From: Pontederia crassipes
Lineage: Eukaryota > Streptophyta > Magnoliopsida > Commelinales > Pontederiaceae
Assembly (NCBI GenBank): GCA_030549335.1
Contig: JAUKPH010000017.1
Coordinates: 10,129,501-10,193,500, forward strand
DNA length: 64,000 bases
Reading direction: 5' to 3'
The translations under genes were made by a program, and so were the position numbers. The notes beneath the pieces are model-generated. The model searched no databases, was not told the origin of the DNA, and worked only from the letters and a program-made list of their open reading frames with translations. Shown here piece after piece: positions 1 through 10,783 of this stretch. How positions within the stretch are numbered: position 1 is the stretch's first letter; the number at the start of each line of letters is the position of its first letter.

Positions 1-937
1 CATTAGTTGTGAACAAACAGAAGGTAAGATCAAATATGTTCTTGCTCCACCCAAGAACAAAGCCACCCCCACTTTGCTCCTATTGTAAGAACATTTCCAT
101 AGAAGAAGTTTTTTATTCGAGAAACTAAAATATGAATTCGAAAAAGCCCTAAATATGCACCTGTTCAATTTTACTTGGTGAAACATATGTAAAGATATGA
201 GAAAATTGGATATATGGAGTAATAGGATATGTAAGTTTAAAATCAGTATTATGTATATTTGAATAGTTGACTGAGATAGTTAAATTTTCCATTTTTGATT
301 CAATGTACATAAATACATATGAATTTAAGGGTATGTATTCTATGGTAGGTCTCATATAACTATTGAAATCTATTTTAACGACTACGTAAAGAAGCAATAT
401 ATTGCTATTCTATTCATAAAAGATAAATTTTGTAGTTCGAGTTGAAGGTGCAAATGATATGCTCGTTAAATAAGTCACACGATTTAGGCATGACACCTTA
501 CCTAATGATGAGTACTATGCACTCTATTTAATCTTTTTTTGTAGTCTACCCCCGGTGCTATCTGGGAAGCGGCACCGATGGTCCAACTCGCGTGGTGATA
601 AAGAGCACATTGTCTATAGATTGGAGGTCGGTCCACAAACAAGTTCAACTAATTTGGTTAAGTCGTCCTGTATTGCATATAAGTGAAACTCCCAACATAA
701 GTTTTCTGTGTTCACAAAGACTCGAACTCGAGATTTTATTTAAACAAGGAGTCCACTTCACCCGAACCCTTGTTGGTCATATTTCATCTTTGTTAACCAT
801 ATTTATACCTTTTTACATGTTGCTTTCAATTTGTCTGTCACTTTTGTTTAACAAGATCATTTAGATGTGATATTATTGTTTTAAAATTTCAAAGTCTATT
901 TAATTATTAATTATTAAAAATGATTAATGGAGAGTAA
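1..937. other. AT-rich spacer, no gene recognised
   Basis: No credible coding region was found. Short open frames (for example 592-864 on the plus strand) resemble no family and have no gene-like composition. A stretch near 540-790 contains a Pol III B-box-like string on the minus strand (GTTCGAGTC near 720), possibly an old tRNA-derived repeat, but no matching A box is evident. Confidence 0.5.
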
Positions 938-1255
938 CACTACACCAAAAAAGCTTTTTAAGAACCAAACACATTAGTTCTTAAAACCTTAATTTTAGTC
1001 TTTAATACTTTTTGAGACCAAAATATCTTGGTCCCTCGTGGTCTCTATAAGCTGATCATTAAAAATTCTTAGTGACAAAAAAATTTCCATTAGTCTTTAA
1101 AAAATAATCCTTTAGCGACCACAAATTAAATTTTGATTTCAAATGAATAAAAATTTGGGACTAGTATCACATTAGTCTCTAATATTTATACTTTTAAGAA
1201 CCAAATATAATTGGTCCCTAAAAATTGGTCAATAAATCATAATTTTCTTGTAGTG
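938..1255. mobile_element. Short non-autonomous CACTA element (318 bp)
   Basis: It starts CACTACACCAAAAAAGC and ends TTTTCTTGTAGTG, the ends typical of plant CACTA (En/Spm) transposons. It is flanked by a 3-bp target duplication, TAA at 935-937 and 1256-1258. The interior is a series of short repeats related to GGTCCCTAAAA / TTTTAGTCCC and has no coding capacity. The same family, in the opposite orientation, forms the right end of the larger relic at 18403-18722. Confidence 0.85.
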
Positions 1256-3125
1256 TAATAAACGTCACTTATATTTCTATCAATTCATAAACAGACTATA
1301 AAGATATTTCATCTTTTTTTAAGCTTTATTTTAGAAGGTGTGATGGCTTTTAAGGGATCAATCTACTTTGCTTACCAAGAATGTCATGGCCTAATTAGGG
1401 GCATTTATTGGTTTGGGTCCCTTGACTTGACCCACAAACGTAATTGTATAAGGTTGGATAGGATGATGGGTTAGAGAAATGCAAAGCCAAATTTGGTCAA
1501 GTTAAGTTCGAGAAATGCAAAGCCAAACCAATTTAACTCACTTTGATGCAATGATTTACTTTTTATTATTTTAATTTCTAAAAATATTATAATCTTACTA
1601 AAAAATTATTTATTCTCACCATATTTTTTATCTTGTAATATTTAAAGTTCAATTCTATTTTTTATTATCTCATTATTAAATATTTGATATAAAAATAAAA
1701 AATAATTGTGTAACCTAATGACACATTGAGTTGGGTTAGAAATTGTTTGCCTAGCACCTCACCCAACCATGTCACCATGAGCTGGTTGGGTTAGGTCGAG
1801 TCTTGGATTCGCCCCCACCATTAACAACTCTAAACCTAATGGAAGAAAATATAAAAAATAAAAGGAGATATACACTTTATGTTAAGAGAAATTCCTGTGT
1901 AAGGGTTAAAGCTTGGTTGTCATTCACTTCAACTTTTTTTGGTTCTTTGATATCAAATGTATTTAGGATATAATAAGTGTATCATGGAAATTTTTTTGAT
2001 ACTAGCATCTGACTAATCTAGTGTTCAGATAAAAAGCGATATGGATAAACCTTGATTGATGTGGTTATTCTCGAAATCGAACGTGGGGCTACTAGCTCCT
2101 ATCTGATTATACCAACCATCACTGGTTGTCATGGAATATTTTATATAAAGCATGTGACAACCACTCTTATGTATGATTTTTAATCATTCTTTTGTATCTT
2201 CCATTAGTTATAACGGATGGTGACCCAAAAATATTTCAAACCATCAACAATAGTTATGTTTTTTCAATTTTTAAAAAGGTTCACTACAACTAGGAATGGA
2301 CATTGCGGGCATGTCAGAAATTGAGTTGATTATTTTTCAAGAGGTCACTAACATTTAAGAGACTAATTAAATTGAAGTCATTACACAACTACATTAGTCT
2401 CGCATACTTTCTTAAAAGTGGGATCCAAGCACTTTGCTATTCTATGACGCACAATGGAAAACATGCCAATTCTTACAAGAATAATGTTTTTTTTTCTTGT
2501 CCAAAAACCTAATCATTAGATGCATGAAAGAAAAAGAAGGGAGCAAAGTTTACAATAAGAAAAGGGAGAAACCAACCTACTACTCCCACTCAGTAGCACT
2601 GCCCTTGGCAAGGGCGAGGCTCCGAATCTTGAGCGAGTGGGGTCTTAAGCATCTGGTAATCGAGCATCACCGTCCTTTTGTTGCCATCATGGGCTGTTCG
2701 AGCGGTGAACTCCTTGTAGAAGTGTTTCCTCACCACTGATTCCATCATGAATGGCATGGGCATTGAGATCGGCTTCTGATCCCTAGCCATGGCCGCAAAG
2801 CTTGGGTTCTTGACTTAGATGGCATTTTCCGTATTTTCCGCCACTAGGCGAAGGGTAGTTTGGACCAGCGGAGGTGGCAAAACTACAAAAGACAATGGCA
2901 GAGGAGTGAGGCCCAAGACAAAGGGAAAGGGGAGAGGAGAAGGGTTTAAGGAAACGACACTACCAGGGACGAAGCCATCACTGGGAATGGCGACGACGAG
3001 GATTTTGCAACTAAAAATAGTAGGAGGGGGAGTAAATTTCAATGATGATCATCCACTTTAAGGGTATTCCCAATATGATCATCGAATTTTACTTTGTAAC
3101 ACCACGATCATCGAACTTTAGAAAT
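1256..3125. other. AT-rich spacer, no secure gene
   Basis: Mostly low-complexity AT-rich DNA. A possible degenerate inverted-repeat element lies near 1394-1824 (GGGGCATTTATTGG against a GGTGGGGGCGAATCC-like end), but no target duplication could be aligned. Around 3060-3120 a phrase like ATGATCATCGAA occurs twice. The 2590-2790 stretch is listed separately. Confidence 0.4.
2590..2790 (-). CDS. Unrecognised 66-residue reading frame
   Basis: The frame starts MARDQKPISMPMPFMMESVV and ends PRPCQGQCY. It is more GC-rich and less repetitive than its flanks and has a plausible protein-like composition (basic and aromatic residues, no simple repeats), so it could be a small gene or a captured exon. 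I do not recognise the family. No promoter, splice site or polyadenylation signal decides the matter. It lies just upstream of the Copia insertion. A chance open frame remains the simplest alternative. Confidence 0.2.
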   Translation of the reverse strand: MARDQKPISMPMPFMMESVVRKHFYKEFTARTAHDGNKRTVMLDYQMLKTPLAQDSEPRPCQGQCY

Positions 3126-3388
3126 TGTTGATGTGCCTTGAATTATATACTCTATACCCAAATTTATGAAAGAAAAAATGAGAAAAAGGAAAAATGAGGA
3201 TCTGTGGCGAAAGCAGAGGGCTTGGACCGTTACGATTTTATCATGATCTTTTTTTTGCTCATAGTGATTTTTTTCTAGTGGCAGCCTCTTTTGTCAAAAT
3301 GATTTTACCACATTAAATCTATGTGTTCATCTTCTCTTTCCTTCATTATTTTGATTGTTCGTCAATCCTCGATGTCTTTCCCCCAACA
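3126..3388 (+). repeat. 5' LTR of the Copia element
   Basis: It begins TGTTGATGTGCC and ends CCCCCAACA, directly before the primer binding site. It aligns over its length with the reverse complement of 26384-26712, which fixes both edges. It is about 65 bp shorter than that copy, having lost most of the central part with the AAACCCTAA-like motifs. Confidence 0.85.
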
Positions 3389-3391
3389 AAT

Positions 3392-3403
3392 TGGTATCAG
3401 AGC
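3392..3403 (+). other. Primer binding site (initiator tRNA-Met)
   Basis: TGGTATCAGAGC, complementary to the 3' end of plant initiator Met-tRNA, three bases after the 5' LTR. Confidence 0.9.
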
Positions 3404-3419
3404 CGGATTTCTTTCCAAG

Positions 3420-3933
3420 ATGACTACAACGAAGTTCAACGGGAACACAGATTTTAGTCTATGGCAAGTTCGGATGCTTGCGTTCAGAATGGGTTGAAGA
3501 GGGCGTTGTTGGATCAAAAGCCTAATGCCATCGAGATGTCCGCATGGGAGGAACTCAACGAGAAGGTCATGTATGCGATTCAGTTGTGCCCGATGTTCTT
3601 CAGGAAGTCCTCGCTGCGAAGACGACGATTGATCTTTGGACGGAGTCAGAAACTCTATATTTGACGAAAACCCTAGCGAATCGACTTGTGTTGAAGCAAC
3701 GGCTATACACTTGTCGTATGGTTGAAGGTACATCAATCAAATCGCACGTCAGTGAGTTTATCACCCTAATCAATGATTTAAAGAACGTAGATGCAAAGGG
3801 TGATGATGAAAATCAGTCACTATTACTTCTTCGTTCTCAGCCATCTTCATATAAAACCTTTAAAGAGACGATGATCTATGGTAGGGGCAAACTCACATTT
3901 GAAGATGTTAAGGGCAGACTACTGAGCAAATAA
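3420..3933 (+). pseudogene. Copia gag (UBN2-type), frameshifted
   Basis: The ATG at 3420 opens MTTTKFNGNTDFSLWQVRM, the usual start of Copia gag proteins. The frame breaks near 3495 and resumes in another frame from about 3540, reading through TIDLWTESETLYLTKTLANR and FKETMIYGRGKLTFEDVKG, a typical UBN2 (gag capsid-like) segment. It ends at a stop at 3931-3933, one codon before the zinc-knuckle frame, so gag and pol are also separated by this stop. The native product would form virus-like particles in the cytoplasm. This copy cannot encode it. Confidence 0.85.
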
Positions 3934-3936
3934 AAG

Positions 3937-4677
3937 TTGGATAACGAATTAGGATCGAGCAGCAAATCTAATGATCAAGCCTCAAGTCTAATCGCAAGAG
4001 GCAGACTTCAGACAAAAAATCAAAATCGAGATAGATTGAGATCCAAGTCAAAGAATAGAGATAAAGTCTGCAATTACTGTAAGAAGAAGGGTCATATGAA
4101 AACAGAGTGTTACAAATTAAAGAATAAGACTAAAAGGATCAACGAAACCAACGCGAAGGGAAATCAAAAGGCTGATGTTGCATATGTCAATGTAGCAGAA
4201 AGTGAGAATGAAGATGTTCTGTTAGTAATGACATCAAATAAATTCATAGCATCAAGTGAATGGATCCTCGATTCTATATGCTCATACCATATGTGTCTCA
4301 ATCGAGATTGGTTCTCCATGTACAAATCAGTTGAAGGTAGAGTCGTTCTTATGGGCAATAATGTTGCCTGTAAGACGGTTAGTATTGGGTCCATCCAGAT
4401 TAAGATGGATGATGGACTTGTTAGAACATTATATGAAGTGAGACATGTTATTGATCTGAAAAAGAATCTCATTTCGCTCGGTATTTTAGACTCAAATGGT
4501 TGCAAAGTTATTATTGAGTCTAACGGAATGAAGATTTCTCATTATGCTCTTGAGTTGATGAAAGGTCTCAAAATTGGTAGCTTGTATATTCTTCAAGGTT
4601 CGACAATGATAGGTTCAGCAGTAGTCTCATCTACCTTAGAGGAAGATTGCACAAAGTTATGCCCAAACAACAACTGA
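3937..4677 (+). pseudogene. Copia gag zinc knuckle and protease segment
   Basis: This stretch is open for 246 codons. It carries the nucleocapsid CCHC knuckle CNYCKKKGHMKTEC at 4069-4110 and then a retropepsin-like segment, WILDSICSYHMCLNRDWFS, in which the catalytic Asp is kept although the usual DSA/DSG triplet has become DSI. It continues through VRHVIDLKKNLISLGILDSNG, typical of the region just before the integrase. The frame closes before the integrase zinc finger, part of which appears to be deleted. Confidence 0.85.
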
Positions 4678-4689
4678 GGTCTTCTTTCT

Positions 4690-5540
4690 GGTGTAAAAGT
4701 TGGAAAATTAGAGTTGTGTGTGCATTGTATCTTCGGAAAATAAAAGAAAGTTAGCTTCAGCTTAGTCATTCATAAGACGAAGGGAACTATTGATTACATC
4801 CATTTAAATTTATGGGGTCCTTCTCATGTTCCTTCGAAATGAGGAAATAAGTATTTGCTGACATTTATTGATGACTTCTATAGAAAAGTCTGGGTCTATT
4901 TTCTGAAGCATAAAGATGATGTATTTGAAACATTCGAGTCATGAAAGACTTTGTTAGAGAAGCAATCTGGAAAAGTTGTGAAGTGACTGAGGAATGATAA
5001 TGGATTAGAATTTTGCAATTCTAAGTTCAATCAATTTTGTGATAAAGAAGACATCGCAAAGCATGGCACAGTTGTGAGAACTCCACAACATAATGGAGTC
5101 GTAGAAAAAATGAACAGAACTATACTAAAGAGAGCTCGACATATGCTGTCAAATATAGGACTTGGCAAAGAGTTTTGGCTGAGGCTATCAACCTGGCATG
5201 TCACTTAGTGAATCGGTCCCCTCACCGATCCCTAAACTTAAAGATTCCTAAAAAAGGGTGGTCAGGTAATACTCCTAATTACTCACATTTAAGAATTTTC
5301 AGTTGTCCTATATATGTACATGTTAATGATGGAAAGCATGAACCTAGAGCTAGGAAGTGCATATTTCTTGATTATAAATTCGGTGTTAAAGGTTATAGAT
5401 TATGGTGTTTTGAAAGTAAGAAATTTATTATTAGTAGAGATGTTACTTTTGATGAATATATAATGCTTCACTCGAGAAAGGATTTGTCTGCCATTGATGA
5501 TACAAAAAAACAAAAGGCTTTGGAGAAGGTAAAATGATGA
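4690..5540 (+). pseudogene. Copia integrase core, multiple stops
   Basis: Recognisable blocks are the CVHCIFGK remnant of the HHCC finger, the first catalytic block reading HLNLWGP where Copia integrases have H-x-DLWGP (so the Asp is now Asn), [21 protein letters not shown], the second Asp in LRNDNGLEF, and the Glu block HNGVVEKMNRT. In-frame TGA stops at about 4840, 4942 and 4984 sit where Arg, Gly or Trp codons are expected, as C-to-T or single-base decay would give. A frame shift follows near 5175, and the C-terminal GKR-type segment runs to 5537. Confidence 0.85.
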
Positions 5541-5739
5541 AAAGAATGATGCTCTAGATACTCTTGAATCATCACCTCAAGCTCAGCAGCAATACATACT
5601 AGCTCGTGATAGGCCAAGGAGGGAAATAAAAGCACCTCAAAGGCTCGATTATGAAGAATTGGTGGCCTATGCATGAAGTGTTGCTGAAGATATTGAGTTA
5701 CCTGATCTTGCCTCTTATATTAAAGTTATTCGAAGTCCT

Positions 5740-6535
5740 GATTGCAATAAGTGATTAATAGAAATACAAGAGAAGATGGAATCTCTACAGAAGAATGGCA
5801 CTAGAGAACTTGTAAAATAACCAGTGAATAAGAAGATTGTTGGCTGCAAATGTATGTTCAAGAGGAAAGAAGGAATCGATAATGAAGATACAAAGTACAA
5901 AGCAAGAATGGTGGCAAAAAGGCTACAATCAAGTGGAGGGTGTTAATTTTCATGATGTGTTCTCTTCTATTGTGAAACATACTTCTATTCGTACTTTGCT
6001 TGCAATTGTTGCTTTGCGAAATCTTGAACTTGAACAGGTAGATATCAAGACTGCATTATTATATGGCAATCTTGAAGAAAATATATATATGGAGCAGCCA
6101 GAGGATTTTCATGTTGAAGGTAGAGGAGGTCAAGTTTGTCATCTAAAAAATTCCTTATATGGACATAAACAATCCCCTTGACAGTGGTATAAAATATTTT
6201 ATTCATTCATGTTGAACATTGAGTTTGCTAGAAGCAAGTATGATAATTGTGTTTACTTGAATCAACTTATTGATGGTTCATTCATCTATTTGTTGCTCTA
6301 TGCTGATGATATGTTAATAGCCGCGAAAGACATGTATGAAATTAACATTTTGAAAAGTAAATTAAGTTCTGAATTTGAGATGAAGGATTTTGGAGCAGCA
6401 AAGAAAATTTTGAAAATGGAAATTTCTGGACATAGAAGCACAAGAAGTCTATTTATGTCTCTGTAAAAGTATATTGAGGAAGTTTTGGAATGTAGAATGT
6501 AAAGGCTATTAGTACACCAATTGCTAAACATTTTA
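5740..6535 (+). pseudogene. Copia reverse transcriptase, broken
   Basis: It reads KKIVGCKCMFKRKEG, then (shifted) VNFHDVFSSIVKHTSIRTLL, LEQVDIKTALLYGNLEENIY, LKNSLYGHKQSP, a TGA stop at 6179-6181 where Arg/Trp is usual, then FIYLLLYADDMLIA. The YADD catalytic pair is intact at about 6298-6312. FEMKDFGAAKKILKMEI closes the domain. At least three stops or shifts make it non-functional. It belongs to the same element as the gag at 3420. Confidence 0.88.
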
Positions 6536-6751
6536 AGCTCTCAGCTTCATGTTCATCACAATCTGATGAAGACAAAAGGTATATGTTAAAAGTTTCTTAC
6601 TGTAGTGTAGTTGGTAGCATTATGTATGCAATGATTTGCACTCGTCCAGATATATCTCATGTTGTTAGTATTGTAAGTAAATATATGTCTAATACAAGAA
6701 AGAAACATTAGGAAGTTGTTAAGTGGATATTAAGGTATTTAAGAGGTATTT

Positions 6752-7713
6752 CACCATAAAAAAATTGGGATTTTTCGACGGTCAGTCTTAGACGGATAGA
6801 AATTCGTCGTAATTTACGACGGATAGTGATCCGTCAGAATTTTTTACGGTCACAACCGTCGGAAATGAAAATAATAAATTATGTAATTTGTTATATTATT
6901 ATTTTATTTTTCAACGATTAGGAACGTCGAAAGTTCCGACGGATATGTATCCGTCGTAATTTTTTATGGTCCTGACCATTGGTAAATGAAAAATAATATA
7001 ATACAAGGAGTATTGTATTAATATAATTAACGACAGTTCAAAACATCGTAATTTCCAATAGTTCTGACCGTCGATAAATGAAAAATAATATAATATAAGG
7101 AGTATTTTATTAATATAATTAGCGATAGTTCAAACTGTCACAATTTCCAACGATTCTGACGGTTCTAACTGTTGGTAAGTGAAAAATAATATAATATAAA
7201 AAGTCTTTTATTAATCTAATTAGTCTTATATATATATATATGGGTTGAAATATGGGAAAGCGGGAAAACAAAAAAAAAAGCAGCGAGAGAGTGATTTTTT
7301 AACTACCGACGGCTATGATCGTAAGAAAGTTAGCAAATATTAATATTATATATTATTATGATATATATATATATATGAATATGATATTTAATTATTTTTA
7401 AAGTTATCGACAGTCGAGACCGTCGAAATTTCTAATGGTCTGGACCGTCGGTAAACTAAAAAATAAATATTATATATATGTAAGTAGTATTTTATTATTA
7501 TAATTAAATATTTTTCGACGGTCTATATATATATATATCATCTTTCCCTATCTCCACTCTCTATTTCTTTCCCTCTCTCCTCTCTCTCTCCCTCTCCTAT
7601 TTGGCCGCCGACCCTCTCCCACCCCGACGACGACCCTCTCTTCCGGACGATGGCCCTTTCCCTCTCGGACGACCCTCTCCCACCGGCAGGCTATCGGATC
7701 TGGCTGCTGGCCG
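6752..7713. mobile_element. Rearranged CACTA fragment inside Copia RNase H
   Basis: The left end CACCATAAAAAAATTGGG is a mutated CACTACAAGAAAATTGGG. The interior holds CGACGG/CCGTCG-type subterminal repeats, a (TA)n tract and the family core TGGGAAAGCGGGAAAAC, then CT-rich and GC-rich DNA ending GGCTGCTGGCCG. The opening repeats face opposite to those after the core, so the copy is internally inverted. No right CACTA end is present; Copia coding resumes directly. TTT flanks both sides (6749-6751 and 7714-7716), a weak match to a 3-bp duplication. Confidence 0.65.
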
Positions 7714-7822
7714 TTTGATAGAAATTCAATTGGACTAAAATGCTTGGAATTTGATAGAAATTCAGCTAGACTAGTATACTTGGAATTTGATAGAAATTAA
7801 GCTGGATAGGTTGGCTATGTCG
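7714..7822 (+). repeat. Three tandem ~36-bp units in the RNase H remnant
   Basis: The unit TTTGATAGAAATTCAGCTAG occurs three times in slightly different form (starts near 7714, 7750 and 7786), each followed by a CTTGGAA-like string. In frame it repeats an LEFDRNS-type peptide that normally occurs once in Copia RNase H, so this is a local triplication immediately after the CACTA insertion point. Confidence 0.7.
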
Positions 7823-8190
7823 AGTTTGATTTTGTAGGAGATTTTGATAGAAGAAGATCTATATTTGGTTGTGTGTTTACTATTACTAATTGTGCCGTGA
7901 GTTAGAAAGCTATTTTGCAGGATACAGTAGAATTATGAAATTGAATACATGGCCATCAAGAAAATTATCTATTTGAGAGGATTAGTTGGAGAGCTCATTA
8001 TGAAGGAGGAAATTACTGTTATATATTGTCATAGTCAGAGTGCAATATATCTTAGAAAAGATCAAATGCATCGTGAAAGGACAAAACATATTGATGTGAG
8101 ATATCATTTTGTTTGTGATATTGTGGAAAAGCAAGATATTCAAGTTCAAAAGATTAGCACCCATGACAATCTAGCATAAGGAGCTCCCTG

Positions 8191-8969
8191 TCATGCTGAT
8201 CCGAGATTTTAGATTGATGCATCCATTTTTATAAGCACATAGGATAGGTTATCTTAGTCTAAAAATCATATCAATCTGAGATGTATTATTTGAGTTATGA
8301 TTCAAAATTTGAATTGCTGACAAACTATTACGAAAAATATTTGTGCTGACTTGTTAATTGCTCACAAAATTGTAAAGACCATTTAATTCCATGAAATTTT
8401 ATATGTAGATTTACATATTTTGGATCTGTCTAAAGAAAGATATGATTCTTTCTTCACACAGCTCTCAAACTATTTAAACATGGCAAGATTTATGCAAATG
8501 TCGGATTTTCTGAGAGCACATCCTATGGAGTTAAATTTTGTTTATCTCTAAGACCTGTCAATGTATACTTTCAAATAAAATTGGAATGAATTGAATATCA
8601 CTTCTGTAAGTGAAGATATAATTTGAAAACCACTAGTATATAGAATTTTTCCAAAGTTATGATCTAATACTTTGGATAGTGTTAATCATATGATTGATAG
8701 ATATTGTTATATATTATAATTGAGTTCTCAAAGGAGGGACCATTAGTGTATTTTCATCTAATATTCGCGATGCATAAATGCATACTTTGTTGATGTGTCA
8801 AAAATGATATTGTGTTCCATTGAAGCCTAGAATCTTTGCATACTAGAAATTGATTATTGAACTATGTTTTTGGTTCTGATTGAGAGTCTTATCATGATTT
8901 TGTAATGAGTGGCACATTGTATAATGCTTTGAAAATCGAAAACATAGTGAAAAACACTTAGGATCACAT
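8191..8969. other. Spacer after the Copia RNase H, nothing recognised
   Basis: AT-rich, no long open frame and no LTR resembling 3126-3388. It may be untranslated or duplicated sequence left from the lost 3' end of the Copia element. Confidence 0.5.
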
Positions 8970-10330
8970 TGTTGGTATGGACCGGTCGACCACTGATGAT
9001 GACCGATCAATCGGTGCAAATGTCGTGATTGTCTGTTGATTTTGTATATAAAATCGGTCGACCGACGTCAATGTCGTGTCCGTGTCGATCACTCAAGATT
9101 GATCGACTGTTGGATAACTCAAGTGCATTAATAGATTGTTTATCATATTTAATTGGATTGATTGATAATCTAGATACCTATGAAATGCATGCTAAGATAT
9201 AAATAGAAATTGTAATGTATTGATGTATTGATTGATTGAATGAACCCTGTCGGAGGAATTACCTGATGAGCCTATCATATTGGGAGGTAGATGTCTCCAC
9301 ATTGATTGATTGGTCATTCGTGGCACCTATTATTTAGGGAACGAATAGATTCCCCGTGGTCTAGCTAGCCACACTATTGAGACAAGATTCAGTCCCCCGA
9401 CCTATTGTTAAAGGCTCACATATTGATTGTTAATTGATTGATTGAAAATTGGAGTTGTCATTTGACGAGAAATGAGTGGCTATATGGGGACCGAATTATG
9501 GAAGTCTTTGTGCAAACTTTCACTCGTCAAGTGATAACAAATACGATAATAATCTTAATTGATTAAGCATGAACACTATTGGACCTTGGGTCATATTGGG
9601 CATGATGCCATATTGATTGCATAGTTCATGCTTAATATTGGTGAGCCTAAAAATTTAATTATTGAAAATGAATGTAGGTTAAAGAAATACCTAGATATTG
9701 AATTGGAGTGTAGTATTATTGAATCATCTTTTATTGCCTAAAGATTGAAAATTGGAATGAAACTATATTAATGTTTTACCTAGTAATAGTATTGGATTGT
9801 ATTGTATCGAATTGTTATCGGATTTTTCTTATTGTTGGCGTTTTATTGTTTTATGTAATGCTAGAGTAATGACTCATTTAGCAGCATATTGAATTGTTAT
9901 TAAAATTGATAGATCACATTTCTTTATTGCTATTATTGCATATAGACATTGCTATTGCATTCACATGTTTATTGTTACTAACTGTTCTTATGAATGACAT
10001 GTGTCATTCAAATTGTCATGACTTACATACTGGACGTAAGCTTATGGGATGGATTTCCCCTGCACGTATCCTGCAGATGGACATAATTGAAGGTGCTAAT
10101 AAATGAAATAACCACACATGATGCTCATGACGAATGGTGCTTGCACATGTCCATGGTTAAGTAAAAGTTGTCTTATAATCCTTTGATTTAATTATTTAAG
10201 TTATTAGTCTTCCGCTGTGTTATATCATGTCCTAATCATTGCTACCTATTTATATTTATAGATAAATACAAGACAAGAAAGTTTTTTATTCTACGACAAC
10301 TCTAGGAGAGGTGATTCCTGGGGCGTTACA
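8970..10330 (+). repeat. Probable solo LTR or LTR relic
   Basis: It begins TGTTGGTATGGACCGGTCGA and ends GGGGCGTTACA, with TG...CA borders. It contains several ACCGGTCGACC-like palindromes (8980-9120) similar to those in the LTRs at 35884-37225 and 39502-40682. No coding domain is present and no second copy occurs in the window. A 5-bp target duplication could not be demonstrated, so the borders are provisional. Confidence 0.4.
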
Positions 10331-10783
10331 CATAGATTGTGCTTCACATAATGTGAAACAAAAGCTGTTTCACACAATAGTGGGGTGGGGGAAGTATTAA
10401 TTTTTTAAAATATGTCCCAATCTTGATTGTGTAGGTTGATTCTTGTCCAATTTTCCCCTCTGATGTGAACATCATTCGTAGTGGATCTATTGATGTCAAA
10501 CCCAATGTTAGATTCATGATCCAACAACTATTGCATTCCTCAATTCGACCATATTGCAGGATCTATTGATGATGGGCAAAGAAGAGATTGGATATATTGC
10601 CAGGAGATGGCCCCATCACATTGCCGTGCAATGCAGCTGCGTTTGAGCATGTGTTGTCTTTATCCGAAAGGAAGAGGCATAAAATTCGCCGAGAAAGATC
10701 CAGTGATTACATGCACACATTTTAATATTTAATTTTATCACTGATGTGTTAACTATATTTTGCATTATTTTGGTTTTGTGTTA
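10331..10783. other. Spacer before the outer CACTA transposase gene
   Basis: No gene recognised. A short GTGAAACA... imperfect palindrome lies at about 10350-10378. The stretch 10560-10700 is relatively GC-balanced and could be an exon or 5' region of the downstream transposase gene, but no conserved block was recognised. Confidence 0.4.

Larger units (their letters stand above)
6540..8180 (+). pseudogene. Copia RNase H, split by an insertion
   Basis: The first part (6540-6751) reads VSYCSVVGSIMYAMICTRPD and VVKWILRYLRGIS. The second part resumes at about 7714 with a repeated LEFDRN-type string, then GDFDRRRSIFGCVFTITN, AIKKIIYLRGLVGE, SQSAIYLRKDQMHRERTKHI and VQKISTHDNLA, the normal C-terminus of Copia Pol. 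A CACTA-type fragment separates the halves. The second part also has stops (for example near 7905 and 7936), so it had decayed independently of the insertion. Confidence 0.85.
3126..8190 (+). mobile_element. Decayed Ty1/copia LTR retrotransposon
   Basis: The order is 5' LTR (3126-3388), initiator-Met-tRNA primer binding site (3392-3403), gag, CCHC zinc knuckle, protease, integrase, reverse transcriptase, RNase H. Integrase before RT makes it Ty1/copia. Frameshifts and stops occur in every domain. A CACTA-like fragment (6752-7713) splits the RNase H region. No 3' LTR matching the 5' LTR follows the RNase H, so the 3' end has been lost. A solo LTR of the same family lies at 26384-26712, minus strand. 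Confidence 0.9.

Noticed and set aside
540..800. tRNA gene or SINE suggested by a GTTCGAGTC string
   Set aside because: No A box, no cloverleaf and no poly-A or duplication; at best an old repeat.
1394..1824. Inverted-repeat MITE with GGGGCATTTATTGG ends
   Set aside because: The ends align poorly and no target duplication was found.
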